From positions 248,001 to 312,000 of the forward strand of contig NZ_JMLP01000011.1 of the NCBI RefSeq assembly GCF_000686805.1: DNA of 64,000 nt. Reading direction: 5' to 3'. This document shows, in pieces, positions 54,457-63,566 of this stretch. This DNA comes from Bacillus sp. UNC41MFS5. GTDB lineage: Bacteria > Bacillota > Bacilli > Bacillales_B > DSM-18226. The notes beneath the pieces were generated by a model. The model was not told the DNA's origin, made no database searches, and saw nothing but the letters and a program-made list of their open reading frames with translations. Each line of letters begins with the position of its first letter. The stretch's first letter is position 1. The position numbers and the translations under genes are program-made.

Positions 54457-55650
54457 TTGGTTACCACGACTAATGACATCGCGAGGACAGATGCCGCCCT
54501 GTCTAAAAAGTTAATCTTATTAATGTCGATTGCCTGTGGGATGGCGGTTGCAAATCTTTACTACAATCAACCGCTCCCTGCCGACATGGGTCGAACCTTT
54601 CATGCTACCGTTCATCAAATCAGCAATATCGCAATGTTCACCCAAATTGGCTATGCTGTGGGGATGTTTATTTTTGTTCCAATGGGCGACATGAAGGAGC
54701 GCCGGAAGTTGATTACGATTTTATTGATCGCCGTAACGATTTCCCTTATTGGGGTTGCCACGGCCCAAGATCTCCTCTGGATGAACATCGCAAGTTTGGC
54801 TGTGGGAGTGACAACGGTAGCACCGCAAATCATCCTTCCCCTCGCAGCCCAACTGGCCGCTCCCATGGAACGAGGCAAAGTGATTGGCTCTATCATGAGC
54901 GGGTTATTCATTGGCATTTTATTAGCAAGAACCGTCTCAGGACTCATTGGCGGAATCCTCGGCTGGCGTACCATGTACTGGCTCGCTGCCGCGATGATGC
55001 TGGCATTAGCGGTCATTTTGCGAACATTTCTTCCGAAGAGCTACCCTGAGTCCCGTTTATCCTTTCCGGATCTCTATAAATCAATCTGGCAATTAATTAT
55101 GACCGAGCCGATTTTAAGAGAAGCCTCATTAATCGGTGCGATGCTGTTTGGCTGTTTTAGTTTATTTTGGACGTCCCTTTCGTTTTTTCTCGAAGGAGAA
55201 CCATATCATTATGGCAGTGAAGTGGCAGGATTATTTGGCTTAGTAGGCATCGTAGGAGTAACGGGTGCACCTATCGTCGGCCGTTTGGCAGACCGATTCA
55301 ACGCCAAGGCAATGGTGGGTCTGTTAATTGGGATTAGCCTATTATCTTATTTATTCTTCGGTTTTTTTGGAACATTCTTATGGGCCTTGATCGTTGGTGT
55401 AGTTCTCTTAGACTTAGGTGTTCAAGGAGCCCAAGTCTCCAACCAAACAAGAATCTATAGTTTAATTCCGGAGGCACGGAGTCGGTTAAATACCGTGTAC
55501 ATGGTTAGTTATTTTCTCGGCGGTTCCCTCGGTTCAAGCCTTGGAGGCTATGCTTGGAACTGGTGGAAATGGCAGGGAGTTTGTTTAACTGGGGGCGTAA
55601 TGATCCTCATCGCACTCATCATCTGGGCCACACATCGGACAAAAGAATAA
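54457..55650 (+). CDS. MFS transporter (12 TM)
   Basis: 397 residues, 12 TM segments; motifs MGDMKERRKLIT (motif A), NQPLPADM near TM1 and GRLADRFNAKAM. It resembles the bacterial MFS group with NLYYNQPLPADMGRTF at the start (YgaY-like), of unknown substrate. The start TTG 54457 has AAGGGGG 9 nt upstream. Monocistronic. Confidence 0.85.
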   Translation: MVTTTNDIARTDAALSKKLILLMSIACGMAVANLYYNQPLPADMGRTFHATVHQISNIAMFTQIGYAVGMFIFVPMGDMKERRKLITILLIAVTISLIGVATAQDLLWMNIASLAVGVTTVAPQIILPLAAQLAAPMERGKVIGSIMSGLFIGILLARTVSGLIGGILGWRTMYWLAAAMMLALAVILRTFLPKSYPESRLSFPDLYKSIWQLIMTEPILREASLIGAMLFGCFSLFWTSLSFFLEGEPYHYGSEVAGLFGLVGIVGVTGAPIVGRLADRFNAKAMVGLLIGISLLSYLFFGFFGTFLWALIVGVVLLDLGVQGAQVSNQTRIYSLIPEARSRLNTVYMVSYFLGGSLGSSLGGYAWNWWKWQGVCLTGGVMILIALIIWATHRTKE

Positions 55651-55804
55651 ATCGGAACAGGCTTCCATATTGCTTTTTTAAAAGAGTAACAGTTTTTTAA
55701 AGAGTCTTCTGCTGGATTATGGGTAATTTTCCCTGTAAAAATAGTTCTAATTTCAATAGGTCATTCTATGAAAAAGGTACTGTTTTAGTGTGCTTTACTG
55801 AAGA

Positions 55805-55845
55805 TTAATACTCTATTAATTACGACTTTACAATTCTCCTATACT
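55805..55845 (+). promoter_or_regulatory. Candidate Pho box (PhoP-binding repeats)
   Basis: TTAATA, TTAATT, TTTACA and CCTATA occur at exact 11-base steps (55805, 55816, 55827, 55838), each separated by 5 bases, as in the TT(A/C/T)ACA direct repeats bound by PhoP in Bacillus. A -10-like TATACT (55840-55845) closes the array. This lies about 45-80 bases before a GlpQ-PhoD fusion gene. Confidence 0.6.
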
Positions 55846-55886
55846 TTTAAATTGAAATACATAATCTTATAGGAGATGAATGGAGA

Positions 55887-58103
55887 ATGAAAAAGAGTTT
55901 GATTGCTGGATTAGCTTGTCTGTCTCTTGCGGTAACTTCAGGTGCACCTTATGCTGTTTTAGCCCACCCTATTGAAACATCAGCTACTGACAATGGACAA
56001 ACAACCTTACGTCCTCTTACCTCTGATGTAGCCGTAATCGCACATCGCGGTGCCTCTGCCTACGGCCCGGAACATACACTGACAGCCTATAAGCAGGCTA
56101 TGACAATGAAGGCTGATTATGTGGAATTCGATTTACAAATGACCAAGGATGGCCAATTGATCGCTTTGCATGATGAAACGCTCGCACGAACAACGAATGC
56201 AAAGGAACTTTATCCGGACCGTGCACCTTGGCGGGTAAAGGATTTTACTCTCGAAGAAATCAGCCGTCTCGATGCAGGTTCATGGTTTAACAAAGCTTAT
56301 CCGGATAAGGCAAAAACAGAATACATTGGACAGCATGTACCGACGCTCGAGGAAGCCATTGAATTTGTCAAAAAACATGGAAATGGCAAAGTCGGCCTTT
56401 ATATGGAAACAAAAGCACCAAGCGTATATCCAGGAATGGAAGAGAAAGTAATTGAAATCTTGAAAAAAACCAATGTCTTGGATGACAAAAAGCTATTTCT
56501 TGAATCATTTAGCGAGGAAAGCCTTCGTAAGTTGAAGACTCTTGCACCTAATGTAAAGCTGATTCAGCTTTATTCAGGAGGTATGCTTGCAGGTAAGGAT
56601 GTATATCAAGAATTCAAGCGAATCTCTGACTATGCTTCTGGTGTAGGCCCTAGTAAGGAGCTTGTTGTTCCGAAGCTTATGGAAGCCGCTCATCAAAACC
56701 AGTTTCTCGTCCATCCTTGGACCGTAAATTCTCAGGATGATATGGTATCCTTGCTCTCTCTTGGTGTAGACGGAGAGTTCACAAACAATCCTGACCTGTT
56801 GGATGATTTATTGGACAGGCCGTTTATTTCACATGGAGTGGCCAGCGGAGATGTAACCGATTCTTCAGCGATTTTATGGGCACGTACAAACGGAAAAGCT
56901 AATGTTAAATTTGAATTATCTACTGACAGCAGTTTTAAAGATAATACGATCGTCAAAACAGGCCATGCTGATGTAGAAGATGATTATACAGTAAATGTAG
57001 AGGTCACCGGATTAAAGGCTGATACGAAATATTATTACCGGGCACATGCGGTTTCCAGCAAGTATTCTGTGAACGGTTCATTTAAAACCGCACCAGAGGA
57101 AAACAGCTTAAAACCAATGACAGTGGTATGGGGCGGAGATACTGGCGGCCAAGGAGAAATTCCGCCGTTTAAATCTTTCAAAGCGATGTCATCTTTAGAT
57201 CCGGACTTCTTCCTGTTCAGCGGGGACACCATTTATGCTGATAATAAGACACCGGCTGTGCCTAACCCTCCTTCTCAAACCGTTCAGGATTTCTGGGCAA
57301 AATATAAGGAGAACCGAACAGATCCGGGATTACGCGGCCTTTTACAGAAAACAGGAACGTTTGCTATATGGGATGATCATGAAGTGACCAATGACTTTTC
57401 AGGTCCTTCCCAGCCGTTGACGTCAAATGGGTTGCGTGCGTTTAAGGATTATTGGCCAATTTCCAGTGAACGCAGTTCAGCGGACAAACTTTATCACAAG
57501 TATTCTTGGGGTAATGCCATGGATATGATCATTCTTAACAACCGTGGCTACCGCTCTCCAAACACCATGGCAGATGGGCCTGATAAAACAATGCTCGGCG
57601 AAGAACAAGTAAAATGGCTGGAACAACAGCTTCTCGAATCAGATGCCAAGGTGAAATTTGTAGCGACTTCAGTGCCAATCTCCGTTCCAACCGGAAAGGC
57701 AACTGCCAGGGATGGATGGGCAAATGGAAATCAAGTTAACCCTAATGATGTAACAGGATATGAGAACGAGTTCAAAAAGATCTCTGATTTTATTATTGAA
57801 AAAGGAATCAAAAACGTTTATTTTGTTACAACCGATGTCCATTTTGCCGAGGTCATCAAATATGATGCAAATCAGGACGGCAAAACAGATTATCACGAAT
57901 TAATCAGCGGTCCAATCGGAGCAGTGAAAATCCAGCCTGGCACATTGGATCCTACCTTCGGCCCTGAACGCTTGTATGCGGAAGGTAACTTCTTCAACTT
58001 CGGTGTGTTCCATGTAGATCCGGCCAAAAATCAAGCAGGCGTCGAAATACGCGATGAAAACGGTAAGGTCCATTTCAGCCAAACTTTCCAGCTTGAAGAT
58101 TAA
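55887..58103 (+). CDS. Secreted GlpQ-PhoD fusion: phosphodiesterase, probable teichoicase
   Basis: 738 residues with a Sec signal peptide (to about residue 26). The N-terminal glycerophosphodiester phosphodiesterase domain (about 48-310) has AHRGASAYGPEHT, EFDLQMTKDG and ALHDETLARTT. The C-terminal PhoD-like phosphatase part (about 312-738) has a short Fn3-like lead-in, GGDTGGQ, FSGDTIYAD, IWDDHEVTND and TTDVHFAEV. In B. subtilis GlpQ and PhoD are separate, exo- and endo-acting wall teichoic acid hydrolases used in phosphate starvation. Fusion plus a Pho box suggests the same role here. Confidence 0.88.
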   Translation: MKKSLIAGLACLSLAVTSGAPYAVLAHPIETSATDNGQTTLRPLTSDVAVIAHRGASAYGPEHTLTAYKQAMTMKADYVEFDLQMTKDGQLIALHDETLARTTNAKELYPDRAPWRVKDFTLEEISRLDAGSWFNKAYPDKAKTEYIGQHVPTLEEAIEFVKKHGNGKVGLYMETKAPSVYPGMEEKVIEILKKTNVLDDKKLFLESFSEESLRKLKTLAPNVKLIQLYSGGMLAGKDVYQEFKRISDYASGVGPSKELVVPKLMEAAHQNQFLVHPWTVNSQDDMVSLLSLGVDGEFTNNPDLLDDLLDRPFISHGVASGDVTDSSAILWARTNGKANVKFELSTDSSFKDNTIVKTGHADVEDDYTVNVEVTGLKADTKYYYRAHAVSSKYSVNGSFKTAPEENSLKPMTVVWGGDTGGQGEIPPFKSFKAMSSLDPDFFLFSGDTIYADNKTPAVPNPPSQTVQDFWAKYKENRTDPGLRGLLQKTGTFAIWDDHEVTNDFSGPSQPLTSNGLRAFKDYWPISSERSSADKLYHKYSWGNAMDMIILNNRGYRSPNTMADGPDKTMLGEEQVKWLEQQLLESDAKVKFVATSVPISVPTGKATARDGWANGNQVNPNDVTGYENEFKKISDFIIEKGIKNVYFVTTDVHFAEVIKYDANQDGKTDYHELISGPIGAVKIQPGTLDPTFGPERLYAEGNFFNFGVFHVDPAKNQAGVEIRDENGKVHFSQTFQLED

Positions 58104-58158
58104 AAAAACTAATCGATAACCAGGAGACTGGTCTCCCTGGTTGTATCAAACTCATAAA

Positions 58159-58185
58159 AGGATCGGGCCACGCCCGGTCCTTTTT
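58159..58185 (+). terminator. Terminator of the GlpQ-PhoD gene
   Basis: AGGATCGGG and CCCGGTCCT form a 9-bp stem (one G-T pair) followed by five T residues. Confidence 0.9.
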
Positions 58186-58231
58186 GTCGCTTTGTATGAA
58201 TAATCAGGCATTCTTAATCGGTCTTTACTTT

Positions 58232-58456
58232 TTAAATAACCAACCTTTTTTGTAAAACCAAAAACTCATTATCTCTGTGTAACTCATAAACTTCTTCTAT
58301 GATTTTTTTACTCCTTGGTTCCTTTTCCTCATACTCATTGGCGTTGGATATTCTATCAAATAATAGTCCGTTAATTCGAATTTTATAAATTATTAAAAAA
58401 TTCTCTTGTAATCTCTTACCAAATTTGTTACTATTACGAACATAAAAAATTATCCA
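58232..58456 (-). pseudogene. Possible start-less coding remnant
   Basis: A minus-strand open stretch of about 75 codons, without any ATG, GTG or TTG near its left end, reads NKFGKRLQENFLIIYKIRIN, then KKIIEEVYELHRDNEFLVLQ and ends RLVI. The composition looks protein-like, but no family is recognised. It may be a decayed gene, or chance. Confidence 0.3.
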
Positions 58457-58526
58457 ACAATACTATTAGTTGAACAATATTACTATTTTAATCTTGCTCA
58501 ACAATGATCAAATAGGAGGTTCTTAC

Positions 58527-58730
58527 ATGGGCAGAAAATTCATAAAATCATTACTAATCATACTCCCATTAATTTCGCAGTTAGTGGTCCTTCCTTTCGT
58601 CAATCGAATCGACCCGATTGTTTTGGGATTACCCTTTCTTCAATTTTGGCTGTTTTTATGGATCATCCTAACACCGTTATGCACATTAGGGATCTATCAA
58701 CTCGATAAATCGGAAGGGAGTCTTGACTAA
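58527..58730 (+). CDS. DUF3311 family protein
   Basis: 67 residues with two TM segments and the conserved RIDPIVLGLPFLQFWLFLW of DUF3311, a small partner usually encoded directly before SSS symporters. ATG 58527 follows AATAGGAGG; the upstream extension to 58470 is not needed. The stop overlaps the symporter start by one base (TAATG). Confidence 0.88.
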   Translation: MGRKFIKSLLIILPLISQLVVLPFVNRIDPIVLGLPFLQFWLFLWIILTPLCTLGIYQLDKSEGSLD

Positions 58731-60232
58731 TGCAACAGGGAAATTTAACAGCTTTGTTAATCACAGCATTCATTGTCTTAACCGTTGTTTTAATTGGATT
58801 TATAGCAGGGCGTAATAAAACAGCACGAAGCTCAGTAGAGGAATGGTCCGTTGGTGGTAGACGCTTTGGCGGATTGCTGGTTTGGTTTTTAGTAGGAGCA
58901 GATTTATATACGGCTTATACCTTTTTAGGACTTACAAGTACAGCTTATGCAGGTGGAAGTCTTGCCTTCTTTGCGATTCCTTATTGTATCATCGCTTATT
59001 TTGTTTCCTATTTTTATCTTCCTAAACTATGGAAGGTAGCGAATAAATTCAAGCTGACCACATTAGCGGATTATGCGCGAGAACGTTTTGGCAGTAAACT
59101 TCTATCTTCTATTATTGCTATTGTCGGCGTATTAATGCTAATCCCATATATTGATTTGCAGCTAGCAGGCATTCAAGATACGCTTCAAGTAGCTGGAACA
59201 GGTTTTATCAATGTCAAGGTAGTCGTGATTACATCCTTCTTGCTGGTGGCTCTGTTTACCTTTTTTAGCGGAATCAAAGGCCCGACTTATACAGCGATCA
59301 TTAAAGATGTACTTGTCTGGGCGATTATGTTATTCCTTGTCGTTTCTCTGCCGATTATTCATTTTGGCGGCTGGAGCCCAATGATCGATACCTTTGTCAA
59401 GGAATCACCACAACTACTGACGATTCCGACAACTGGCCCGAAAGGCATTCCATGGTTCATGACCGCATCACTTGTTTCAGCCTTGGCATTATTTATGTGG
59501 GCCCACGGGGCAACAGGCGTATTCACAGCGAAAAGTGCGGATGCTGTTCGAAAAAATGCGATCTTCCTTCCTTTATATAATATCGTCCTAATCCTGGTTA
59601 TTTTCCTTGGCTTTGTCGCATTCCATGTGTTACCGGAAGGAAGCAATCCACGGTTTGCCTTTTTAAATCTCATTCAAGTTTCATACGGCGGGATTGGACA
59701 AGGCTTAGCGTATTCAACGATCGCCTTAGCATCGTTAATTCCATGTTCGATTATGGCCATCGGTGCGTCCAACTTATTTGCCAACAACATCTATCGTGAT
59801 TTAATCAATCCGAACGTAAAAGGCGCCAAATTAACACTCGTTACTCGTTCCATGGTATTCGTTGTCATTGGCCTTGCTTTATTATTTGGACTGTTATTCC
59901 CTACAGCGTTAGTATCTTTACAGCTTTTAGGTGTATCAGGAATGGTTCAGATTTTCCCAGCGATTGTGATCAGCTTATTCTGGAAAAATCAAACGAAAGA
60001 AGCTACAACGATTGGATTGCTTGTCGGTTTGGCAACAACCTTTACAGTATACGGAACAAACAGCTCGCATGGAATTTATGAAGGGTTTTGGGGATTATCT
60101 GCAAACTTATTAACCATTATTCTATTAAATCCATTTTTCGCAGCAAAAGCGAAACAACGAACCAATTCTGTGAAAGAGTATTTGTTTAATTCTGCAAAAT
60201 CTGCACAATCAAAACTTAGAAAAGGCGCATAA
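58730..60232 (+). CDS. Sodium:solute symporter (SSS family)
   Basis: 500 residues, 13 TM segments, with SSS signatures SVGGRRFGGLLVWFLVGADLYTAYTFLG (parts) and the conserved TLADYARERFG. It works with the DUF3311 partner; related pairs import monocarboxylates or amino-acid-like acids. The substrate is not deducible. The gene ends before a strong terminator. Confidence 0.9.
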   Translation: MQQGNLTALLITAFIVLTVVLIGFIAGRNKTARSSVEEWSVGGRRFGGLLVWFLVGADLYTAYTFLGLTSTAYAGGSLAFFAIPYCIIAYFVSYFYLPKLWKVANKFKLTTLADYARERFGSKLLSSIIAIVGVLMLIPYIDLQLAGIQDTLQVAGTGFINVKVVVITSFLLVALFTFFSGIKGPTYTAIIKDVLVWAIMLFLVVSLPIIHFGGWSPMIDTFVKESPQLLTIPTTGPKGIPWFMTASLVSALALFMWAHGATGVFTAKSADAVRKNAIFLPLYNIVLILVIFLGFVAFHVLPEGSNPRFAFLNLIQVSYGGIGQGLAYSTIALASLIPCSIMAIGASNLFANNIYRDLINPNVKGAKLTLVTRSMVFVVIGLALLFGLLFPTALVSLQLLGVSGMVQIFPAIVISLFWKNQTKEATTIGLLVGLATTFTVYGTNSSHGIYEGFWGLSANLLTIILLNPFFAAKAKQRTNSVKEYLFNSAKSAQSKLRKGA

Positions 60233-60274
60233 CTAAATAATTGCTCCTTAAAATAAACACTTTTAATGTAGTTA

Positions 60275-60313
60275 CACCGTTTGGACCTATGCTAGTCCAA
60301 ACGGTGTTTTTTT
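60275..60313 (+). terminator. Terminator of the DUF3311-SSS operon
   Basis: CACCGTTTGGAC and GTCCAAACGGTG form a perfect 12-bp stem followed by seven T residues. Confidence 0.96.
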
Positions 60314-60336
60314 GCCTGGTTGAAATATACTAACAA

Positions 60337-62091
60337 TTATTTTGAATACTCATCCAGGAGTTTTTTTATTGATTGGTTTATTTCCTCTATATTCACATCT
60401 TTCACTTTCGCATTATTTATTTCATATTTCTTTTTTAACTTCAAAATTCTACTGACACTCTCATTTATTCTTTGTTCAGTAATTTCCCCTTTTTGGACAG
60501 CGATTTTTAAAGAAGAAATGGTTTCCACTATATTGTTATAATCATGTCCAACTAAAATAATATCGCTGCCAGCCCTGACTGATTCAACTGCTGCCCTGCC
60601 AATTGAATAATGGTCAATAATCGCCTTCATTGTCATGTCATCAGTTATTACAACACCGCTATAGTCCAACTGTTGCCTCAAGATTCCTGTTATTATATTT
60701 TTGGACATGGAAGATGGAAAAGTAGCATCCAGTTTGGGCAATAAGATATGGGCCACCATAACAACATCAGCACCGCTATTGATTGCCTGCTCAAACGGGA
60801 TTAATTCGAGCTCTTTTAGTTGCTGAAGGCTTTTATTCACAATTGGCAGCTCCAGATGGGAGTCAACAGACGTATCTCCATGACCTGGAAAATGCTTAAT
60901 GGTTGGGATAATGTTTTGCGACTGTATACCTTTAAAGGTTTGAATACCAAGCTTACTAACAATTTCAGAATTATTCCCGTATGATCTATCCCCTATAACC
61001 GGGTTTTTTGGATTGCTGTTGATGTCCAGCACAGGAGCAAAATCAAGATTGAAACCAAATTCTTTTAACTCCTTCCCTAACATCGTCCCCACATTATAGG
61101 AAAACTGAGAATTATTAATTGCCCCAATTTCTTTATTGGTTGGAAAATTAATCAATCCACCAGGGAGCCTGGTAACACGCCCACCTTCTTGATCAACACT
61201 TAGTAGAAGCGGCAAATTAGGATTACTTTCAGACTTCATTTGATTTAGAAGCTGAACTGCTTGGGTTGGGTTTACTAGATTGTTCTGATAAAAAATAATC
61301 CCACCAACCTTGTATTTCGTTATTAAGTTTTTTGTATTTGTATCCATGGTGGTGCCAGTTATACCTGCGATGATCATTTGCCCAATTTTCTCATCTAAAC
61401 TCATACCTGCTATCAGATCTGATATGTTCTTTTGTTGGACAGGCTGATTGGGTTGACCCACTTGATTTTTTACTTTTGTATAGACTGAAATATGGTCCAC
61501 TTTTGGATTAGGCTCCTGATCGGTTGGTTTTGGTAAGATCCATTTTAACTCTGTTAAAGGGGTAACCTGATAGACCAGAATGATTTGGTCATGAGTATCG
61601 TCTTTGAAGTACCGAATCTCATCAGGTTCGCCACCTGTCAACTTGATTTCATTTTGCCGGATTTTTTGTAATTTAGGATCATATGATCTGATATCCGAGA
61701 CAACTTCACCCAGATATCCAATGACGACATTTCGATCCACATATTCTTCGAATCTTCCACTTGCAGTTTCTGTTGTTTGGTTCGGTTCTCCCCATTTATT
61801 ATGTACTTCCTTAGCCTTAGTCTTACCGGAAATGAAAGGAATGGTAACCACTTTTCCTTCCTTTGCCTGGGAAAATATTTCACTACTATGGGCATGCAGA
61901 TCCTGATTTTTGTCTTCAACTGATTCTGTTGGTACATTTGTTGAGGTTTGGGGTGGCTTAGAGTTTACCTTTGTTGACTGTTTTCCGCCCCAGTCCTTAT
62001 CAATAGCATAAATAACTACAACGAGAATAATAAGGAAAGATAGGATTGACAAAATAAGAGGTTTCAAGTTGGATTTTTTACGTTTTGACAT
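60337..62091 (-). CDS. DUF4309-GH3 fusion, beta-N-acetylglucosaminidase
   Basis: 584 residues: a cytoplasmic KRKK start and TM anchor (about 8-30), a YjgB/DUF4309-like domain (about 70-190, with KAKEVHNKWGEP and LTGGEPDEIRYF), then a GH3 NagZ-type domain (about 220-560). Catalytic elements: KHFPGHGDTSVDSH (Asp-His dyad of NagZ-like enzymes) and the nucleophile Asp in ITDDMTM; SVDQEGGRVTRL binds substrate. It should remove GlcNAc from muropeptides or wall fragments at the outer membrane face. RBS AAAGGGA. Confidence 0.88.
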   Translation of the reverse strand: MSKRKKSNLKPLILSILSFLIILVVVIYAIDKDWGGKQSTKVNSKPPQTSTNVPTESVEDKNQDLHAHSSEIFSQAKEGKVVTIPFISGKTKAKEVHNKWGEPNQTTETASGRFEEYVDRNVVIGYLGEVVSDIRSYDPKLQKIRQNEIKLTGGEPDEIRYFKDDTHDQIILVYQVTPLTELKWILPKPTDQEPNPKVDHISVYTKVKNQVGQPNQPVQQKNISDLIAGMSLDEKIGQMIIAGITGTTMDTNTKNLITKYKVGGIIFYQNNLVNPTQAVQLLNQMKSESNPNLPLLLSVDQEGGRVTRLPGGLINFPTNKEIGAINNSQFSYNVGTMLGKELKEFGFNLDFAPVLDINSNPKNPVIGDRSYGNNSEIVSKLGIQTFKGIQSQNIIPTIKHFPGHGDTSVDSHLELPIVNKSLQQLKELELIPFEQAINSGADVVMVAHILLPKLDATFPSSMSKNIITGILRQQLDYSGVVITDDMTMKAIIDHYSIGRAAVESVRAGSDIILVGHDYNNIVETISSLKIAVQKGEITEQRINESVSRILKLKKKYEINNAKVKDVNIEEINQSIKKLLDEYSK

Positions 62092-62190
62092 AAAAGGATC
62101 CCTTTCTTTGGCGAATTTGCCATTTATTTATTGCTAGTCTTTCACCATGACTTGTTTATCCATTATACCTAAATGGAGCGTAAATAACTT

Positions 62191-62238
62191 GCTGTAATAT
62201 ACAAATATGATTCATACCTTTGTATATTACGGCTTTTT
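62191..62238 (+). terminator. Orphan plus-strand hairpin with T-run
   Basis: GCTGTAATATACAAA and TTTGTATATTACGGC form a 15-bp stem with one weak pair, followed by TTTTT. No plus-strand gene ends here. It may end a small RNA or be a remnant. No credible coding sequence was found from 62092 to 62498. Confidence 0.55.
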
Positions 62239-62498
62239 AATGAATCTAGAAACAATTCTTTTATGGAACAGAATTCCAGGTAACGACGGAGATTGAATCG
62301 TGTATTTACCGGACTTTCTGCTTTGAATGGGTCTTTTAGAAAAATATTATTTTCTGATTTTTCGATTAGCTTAGAAATATTATTGCAATATAAATGCCAC
62401 GGATGTAAACGATTTAATACCTCCTTGTTCTTTGTTTCAGAAAATTCTATGTTACTATTTAGAAAACTTAGCAACCAAAGAACATGGAGGGTAAAAGA

Positions 62499-63281
62499 AT
62501 GCTTAAAAGAATTCTATCAATTTTAGCAGTTGCTGTACTCTCAGTAACTGTAAGTGCTAATGTACAAGCTGCAACGATTACTGTACAAAAAGGGGATACC
62601 CTTTGGGATCTATCACGCGCAAATAATACTTCTTTAGAAAATATTCTAAAGTTGAATCATCTTACTACGGACCTTATTCACCCCGGGGATGTATTAACCA
62701 TTGCACCGGAAAAACATTATACAGTTAAAAAAGGTGACACACTATGGGACATTTCCATAGATTATCATGTAACTGTTCCGCAACTTAAAGAATGGAACCA
62801 ATTAACTACCGATCTCATCCATCCTGGATTAAATCTATTAATCTATGAAGGTTTAAATAATACTACTACTAAGGTTGTAACAGAGGAACCAATCAAGCAA
62901 GCTGCACAAGCAGCATCTGCAAATCCTGCAGCGCAGGCACCAAAGGAAAGTGAACCTAAGGTAGAAGCTGCATCAACTAGTAATACAAGTTCAAGGGAAA
63001 TTACTGTGAAAGCTACAGCCTATACGGCTTCATGTGAGGGATGTTCAGGTACTACGGCTACTGGAATAAACCTTAAAGCAAACCCAAATGCAAAAGTCAT
63101 TGCAGTTGACCCAAATGTTATACCACTTGGCAGTAAAGTTTATGTAGAAGGCTATGGTGAAGCAACCGCCGGAGATACTGGTGGAGCCATTAAAGGAAAC
63201 CGAATTGATGTCTTTATTCCTTCTCAACAAGATGCAATTAATTTTGGGGTAAAACAATTAAAAGTAAAAATATTAAACTAA
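62499..63281 (+). CDS. YocH-like wall hydrolase: two LysM + 3D domain
   Basis: 260 residues: a signal peptide (to VQAA, about 25), two LysM peptidoglycan-binding repeats (TITVQKGDTLWDLSRANNT; YTVKKGDTLWDISIDYHV), an Ala/Glu-rich linker, and a C-terminal 3D domain (VKATAYTASCEGCSGTTATG, VDPNVIPLGSKVYVEGYG, AGDTGGAIKGNRIDVF) with the three Asp residues. It resembles B. subtilis YocH, a WalR-regulated muralytic protein. The CEGC pair is a small addition. GGAGGG precedes ATG 62499. Confidence 0.92.
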   Translation: MLKRILSILAVAVLSVTVSANVQAATITVQKGDTLWDLSRANNTSLENILKLNHLTTDLIHPGDVLTIAPEKHYTVKKGDTLWDISIDYHVTVPQLKEWNQLTTDLIHPGLNLLIYEGLNNTTTKVVTEEPIKQAAQAASANPAAQAPKESEPKVEAASTSNTSSREITVKATAYTASCEGCSGTTATGINLKANPNAKVIAVDPNVIPLGSKVYVEGYGEATAGDTGGAIKGNRIDVFIPSQQDAINFGVKQLKVKILN

Positions 63282-63326
63282 CCTGGCCAATATCAGGCTA
63301 TCCTGAGAATCTCAATTTAAGTACAA

Positions 63327-63369
63327 AAAACTGCAATCCCATTAAGTACCAAGGGGTTGCAGTTTTTTT
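63327..63369 (+). terminator. Terminator of the YocH-like gene
   Basis: AACTGCAATCCC and GGGGTTGCAGTT pair around a 12-base loop and are followed by a T-run. Confidence 0.92.
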
Positions 63370-63566
63370 ATACATTAACTTTATTAAATGATTCGATTGC
63401 CCACCTATTTATGATATGGTTCACTGTAGTAAAGCTAAATAAGTCCATCTGGCAATTAGTGAACAAGATAGGATTTTTACAAAAATAATATAATCCCTCA
63501 ACAAAGGCTTAATAATACTTTCCTATTATTATTTTGGAAAATATTATTATTTTGGAGGGATCGAAA

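Noticed and set aside
62169..62474. 101-residue minus-strand frame between the GH3 and YocH-like genes
   Set aside because: It starts at a TTG with no ribosome binding site, covers the strong hairpin at 62191-62238, and its sequence resembles no family.
62380..62480. WalR box upstream of the YocH-like gene
   Set aside because: TGTAAACGATT is followed by TAATAC and not by a second TGTAA half-site, so the direct repeat is incomplete.
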